From Dehalococcoidia bacterium (GTDB taxonomy: Bacteria > Chloroflexota > Dehalococcoidia > Dehalococcoidales > CSSed11-197): a stretch of DNA of 5,358 nt. Below, piece after piece: positions 5,225 through 5,358 of this stretch. The translations under genes were made by a program, and so were the position numbers. The stretch's first letter is position 1; every line of letters begins with the position of its first letter. The DNA lies in the NCBI GenBank assembly GCA_003552785.1, contig PUOQ01000030.1, forward strand, positions 1-5,358. The letters are read 5' to 3'. The notes beneath the pieces were generated by a model. The model saw only the letters and a program-made list of their open reading frames with translations, made no database searches and was not told the DNA's origin.

Positions 5225-5358
5225 CTATATCTCGGAACGGTAAAAAAGCACGCGGTTGGCTAGCCGCCTTAACCTTCTGCTGCCGGATTTCATATCCGGA
5301 CCCAGCCCCTCAACCGCTCTTCTTGTTATGACCAGTATAAAGAGTGCCAGGTAACTCC
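5225..5358 (-). CDS. C-terminal end of an unrecognised, probably membrane-bound protein (partial)
   Basis: One minus-strand frame stays open from the right edge to a TAG at 5225-5227, while the other two hit stops within 16 codons. The 43 visible residues begin with a hydrophobic stretch, SYLALFILVI, then turn strongly basic and polar: TRRAVEGLGPDMKSG followed by SRRLRRLANRVLFYRSEI. This looks like the last membrane helix and a cytoplasmic basic tail under the positive-inside rule. I do not recognise the family. The gene is in the same direction as the dehydrogenase operon but 326 bp upstream, with an independent promoter in between, so it need not be part of that operon. No clear terminator follows the stop. 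Confidence 0.6.
   Translation of the reverse strand, partial: SYLALFILVITRRAVEGLGPDMKSGSRRLRRLANRVLFYRSEI

Noticed and set aside
5242..5274. Stem-loop (GGTT-GGC with GCC-AACC) followed by six U on the minus strand, resembling a terminator.
   Set aside because: The U-run begins six nucleotides after the stem, the stem has a two-base bulge, and the whole element lies inside the open frame before its stop codon.

Overview
The window looks like chromosomal DNA from a Gram-positive, Firmicutes-type bacterium, plausibly an anaerobic clostridial lineage (Peptococcaceae/Desulfotomaculum-like). Grounds are strong purine-rich Shine-Dalgarno sites, TTG and GTG starts backed by such sites, a near-consensus sigma-A-type promoter, a lipoprotein-type solute-binding protein, and moderate GC. 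The lineage is an inference from overall impression; no marker gene is present.

Every supported gene is on the minus strand, so transcription runs from high to low coordinates. At the right edge (5358-5225) is the C-terminal 43-residue tail of an unrecognised, probably membrane-bound protein. A 326-bp gap (5224-4899) follows, with a TTGATA-17-TATAAT promoter (5072-5044), a roughly 139-nt leader, and several inverted repeats. Then come an amino acid dehydrogenase of the Glu/Leu/Phe/Val family (4898-3540) and a complete three-gene ABC importer: solute-binding lipoprotein (3498-2509), permease (2434-1526) and ATPase (1506-688). The importer resembles the TrpXYZ (ABC_sub_bind/BPD_transp_2) class linked to tryptophan/tyrosine uptake. 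A GNAT acetyltransferase (599-162) lies 88 bp further on. At the left edge (45-1) is a possible first 15 codons of another membrane protein.

The gaps between the dehydrogenase, binding protein, permease and ATPase genes are short (41, 74 and 19 bp) and hold no recognisable terminator, so these four genes probably form one operon. The economical reading is an uptake-and-oxidation module: the importer brings in an amino acid and the NAD-dependent dehydrogenase deaminates it to a 2-oxo acid, or runs in reverse. By hand alignment, the dehydrogenase lacks the glutamate-specific lysine and has small residues at most side-chain pocket positions. That fits a bulky hydrophobic or aromatic substrate and the transporter's family, but remains inference.

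The dehydrogenase also carries about 87 residues at its N-terminus beyond leucine dehydrogenases. No mobile element, CRISPR array, tRNA, rRNA or classical riboswitch/T-box was seen. The plus-strand open frames all lie opposite clear minus-strand genes and were discarded.
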